A stretch of DNA of 64,000 nucleotides from NAT127 sp034717695 (GTDB taxonomy: Bacteria; Pseudomonadota; Gammaproteobacteria; Pseudomonadales; Porticoccaceae), in contig JAYELS010000072.1 of the NCBI GenBank assembly GCA_034717695.1, positions 24,567 through 88,566 on the forward strand. Direction: 5' to 3'. Positions 62,352-64,000 of this stretch are shown here, one piece after another. The notes beneath the pieces are model-generated. The model ran no database searches and had not been told where the DNA came from. It saw only the letters and a program-made list of their open reading frames with translations. Position 1 is the stretch's first letter, and each line of letters opens with the position of its first letter. The position numbers and the translations under genes are program-made.

Positions 62352-62583
62352 GGATAACCCCCGTCGATGTTGTAGCTATGAAGTGTTGCTACGCTACCAA
62401 GGACGTTGCGGCAGCACCACAACTCTGGCAAGCGCGAGCCGCCCCAGGCCACTGATGACAACAACTTGGCCGATTTTGACAAGGGCATGACATGGCTTAA
62501 GTCAACAATGCACACCTGCACCAACCATTGATGGATAATCCCCCAAGGCCGAGTCCGGAACAGTAACCATCCAGCAGCCCGCC

Positions 62584-63851
62584 ATGACCACCGCCATCGG
62601 CATGTGGGAGATCTGCCCCGCCTGGTGCCCCATAGAAGTCAAACAGGAGAAGGGCCGCGCCATCCACGCAAGGGGCGACAGAACATCGTAACGCTACAAC
62701 GGCTAGACCTTCCCGAAGGGCATATTGCCGAAAACCATTCTCGGGCCCACCCCCGGTACCCTGGCGGAGAAAATACTCACCCCCGCAAAGGGCCAGATTT
62801 GTGCCTTGCTCTGCGTGGGCAGCACCCTGGCGGTACCAACGCCGGGGCAGCGGTGCGCCCCCGGGGCCCCGGACTTCCTCGACCTTCTGGTCTCCCTCGA
62901 CGTATGATGTCCAACACCGCCCGCAAGGCCCACTACGTCATCCCCGACTACATGGTGCTGGAAACCCCGGGCACCACCCACTACACGGAATACACCAAGT
63001 ACTATGGCCTCTGGACCCACGCCAATGAGTTCCCCTACGCCATGTATTCCCCCGCCCTGGTACCTCCCCCCGAAAATGCCGACTTGCTGGATCCCGGACG
63101 ATTCTTCCACCGCCTCGGCCGCAAGATGGGGCTCAACATCGTGGCCTACGCCAACCCCGCCGGGGTGGGTCAGCACTGGGAGAAACCGCCCACCGCCATT
63201 CCCCTGCCGACGGACAGGGATATCGACCCGGATGAACTGCTGGATATACTGACCACCGGCTCCCGCGTTCCCCTCGCGGAAATTCGCAAGCATCCCCACG
63301 GCAAGCTGTTCGACGAACTGAACGACCCGGTGCTGCCGAGGCAAGCGGATTGCGATGCCCGGTTGGCCCTTGACGATTCATCAATGATGAATGAGCTCGA
63401 CCTGGTGTTCGCAAACCGTGGCGATGCGCCCGATCCCACGGACGAGTTTCCCCTGTTACTGATCACCCGCCGTTCCAACGATTTTTACAACTCCACGGGA
63501 CGACACAATCCCCGGCTGGGGGGGCGGCGTCCCCACAATCCCGCCTACCTGCACCCCGACGATCTCAAACGGTTCGGCGTCAACAGTGGCGACACCATCA
63601 GGGTGAGATCGCAACATGGCGATATCCAGGCCATCGCCGCCCGGGATACACGGCTACGACCGGGCACCCTGTCCATGAGCCACTGCTTCGGGACCAATCC
63701 CGACGAGGCGGCGGACCCGGTCAATCAGGGCGGCTGCACCTCCGCGCTGATGGACGCCAACGCCGAGTTCGACCCCCTGTTCGGTCAGCCCCGCATGAAC
63801 GCAGTGCCGGTGTCTATCGCCCCCGTCGATCCCGAAATAAGGGGTCAATGA
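62584..63851 (+). pseudogene. molybdopterin oxidoreductase, decayed and internally deleted
   Basis: Three remnants in order. 62584-62691 encodes the N terminus of a molybdopterin oxidoreductase (CPAWCPIEVKQEKGRAIHARG, with the cluster cysteines) and ends in TAA. 62701-62907 continues in the same frame after two stops (62689-62691 and 62704-62706) with TPAKGQ and FLDLLVSLDV, and ends TGA. From 62904, in another frame, the C-terminal part runs on (SNTARKAHYVIP, molydopterin-dinucleotide-binding region GDTIRVRSQHGD) to 63851. Several hundred residues between the first two pieces are missing and a -1 shift separates the last two. The gene is dead; 62352-62583 holds nothing recognisable. Confidence 0.8.
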
Positions 63852-63900
63852 CATGACGGGCATTCTGAGCGGCTATTGATAGTTACATAACTATATGACA

Positions 63901-64000
63901 TCAAAACAGCTCCGCCTGCTTCCAGAACGCTGTGATCAAGGTACTGCGCTTTTGTGCGGAACGGAGTTTGCCGCGAGCTGTATGCGCCAGTTCCGTGATC
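63901..64000 (-). CDS. possible C-terminal fragment of an unknown gene
   Basis: A minus-strand frame is open from the right edge to a TGA at 63903-63901 (33 codons), ending in WKQAELF. It could be the end of a gene beyond the window. A plus-strand frame starting at 63895 is open too, but has no ribosome site. The assignment is weak. Confidence 0.25.
   Translation of the reverse strand, partial: ITELAHTARGKLRSAQKRSTLITAFWKQAELF

Noticed and set aside
63895..64000. A plus-strand ORF running off the right edge (MTSKQLRLLPE...)
   Set aside because: No ribosome site and no recognisable domain; a competing minus frame is equally open, so it is not called.

Overview
The window is 64 kb of GC-rich DNA, roughly two thirds G+C by eye. 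It looks like the chromosome of a Gram-negative bacterium. Three TonB-dependent outer-membrane receptors, an E. coli-like glyoxalase I and an SrmB-type DEAD helicase suggest a gammaproteobacterium, perhaps of the Cellvibrionales (Spongiibacter/Haliea-type). The taxonomic placement is inference. I see no tRNA, rRNA, CRISPR array, phage or intact insertion sequence. Most of the window is a patchwork of catabolic operons for a hydrophobic, probably polycyclic (steroid- or terpenoid-like) substrate.

Layout. 1-5.2 kb: SDR genes, then a minus-strand operon MFS transporter / KshA-like Rieske oxygenase / acyl-CoA ligase / SnoaL-like protein. 5.4-10 kb: hotdog thioesterase, AraC regulator, crotonase lacking both canonical glutamates, MITE-like repeat, DHA2 exporter. 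10-16.7 kb (minus): VOC protein / steroid-dehydrogenase-like SDR / zinc alcohol dehydrogenase; amidohydrolase; SDR / APH-like kinase / degenerate SDR. 16.9-25 kb: Old-Yellow-Enzyme/FAD enoate reductase on plus; a six-gene minus operon with DUF1214-like protein, twin epimerases, sulfotransferase, SDR and a luciferase-like monooxygenase. 25.3-31 kb: MFS, TonB receptor, two divergent SDRs. 31.2-38 kb (plus): acyl-CoA dehydrogenase alpha/beta-like pair, acyl-CoA ligase, fused double acyl-CoA dehydrogenase, SnoaL-like protein. 38-43 kb: apparently housekeeping genes (two flavoproteins, DEAD helicase, cupin). 43-50.5 kb: GntR regulator divergent from a luciferase-like monooxygenase, a second amidohydrolase, a Rieske oxygenase, a second TonB receptor. 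50.7-54.3 kb (minus): P450 / rubredoxin / SDR / 6-oxocamphor-hydrolase-like crotonase / glyoxalase I. 54.5-58.1 kb: a double-length GntR regulator, a GldA-like dehydrogenase, a second AraC regulator. 58.3-62.4 kb: a less GC-rich block with a third TonB receptor and an APH-like kinase. 62.6-63.9 kb: a decayed molybdopterin oxidoreductase.

How it fits together. A 19-bp palindrome, AACTRAC-N5-GTCAGYT, lies just upstream of at least twelve transcription units between 8.2 and 56 kb. At three of them it is embedded in recognisable sigma-70 promoters whose -35 box (TTGACA) lies in or at the edge of the operator. No TetR-type regulator is encoded here, so one unlinked repressor probably controls the scattered operons as one regulon. 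I infer a route of TonB uptake, oxygenation (P450, Rieske enzymes, luciferase-like monooxygenases), alcohol oxidation by SDRs, ring opening by the beta-diketone hydrolase and amidohydrolases, CoA activation, and beta-oxidation by unusual two-domain acyl-CoA dehydrogenases. The best candidate for an undescribed system is this regulon, and within it the P450-rubredoxin-SDR-retro-Claisen operon, which mirrors the logic of 6-oxocamphor catabolism.
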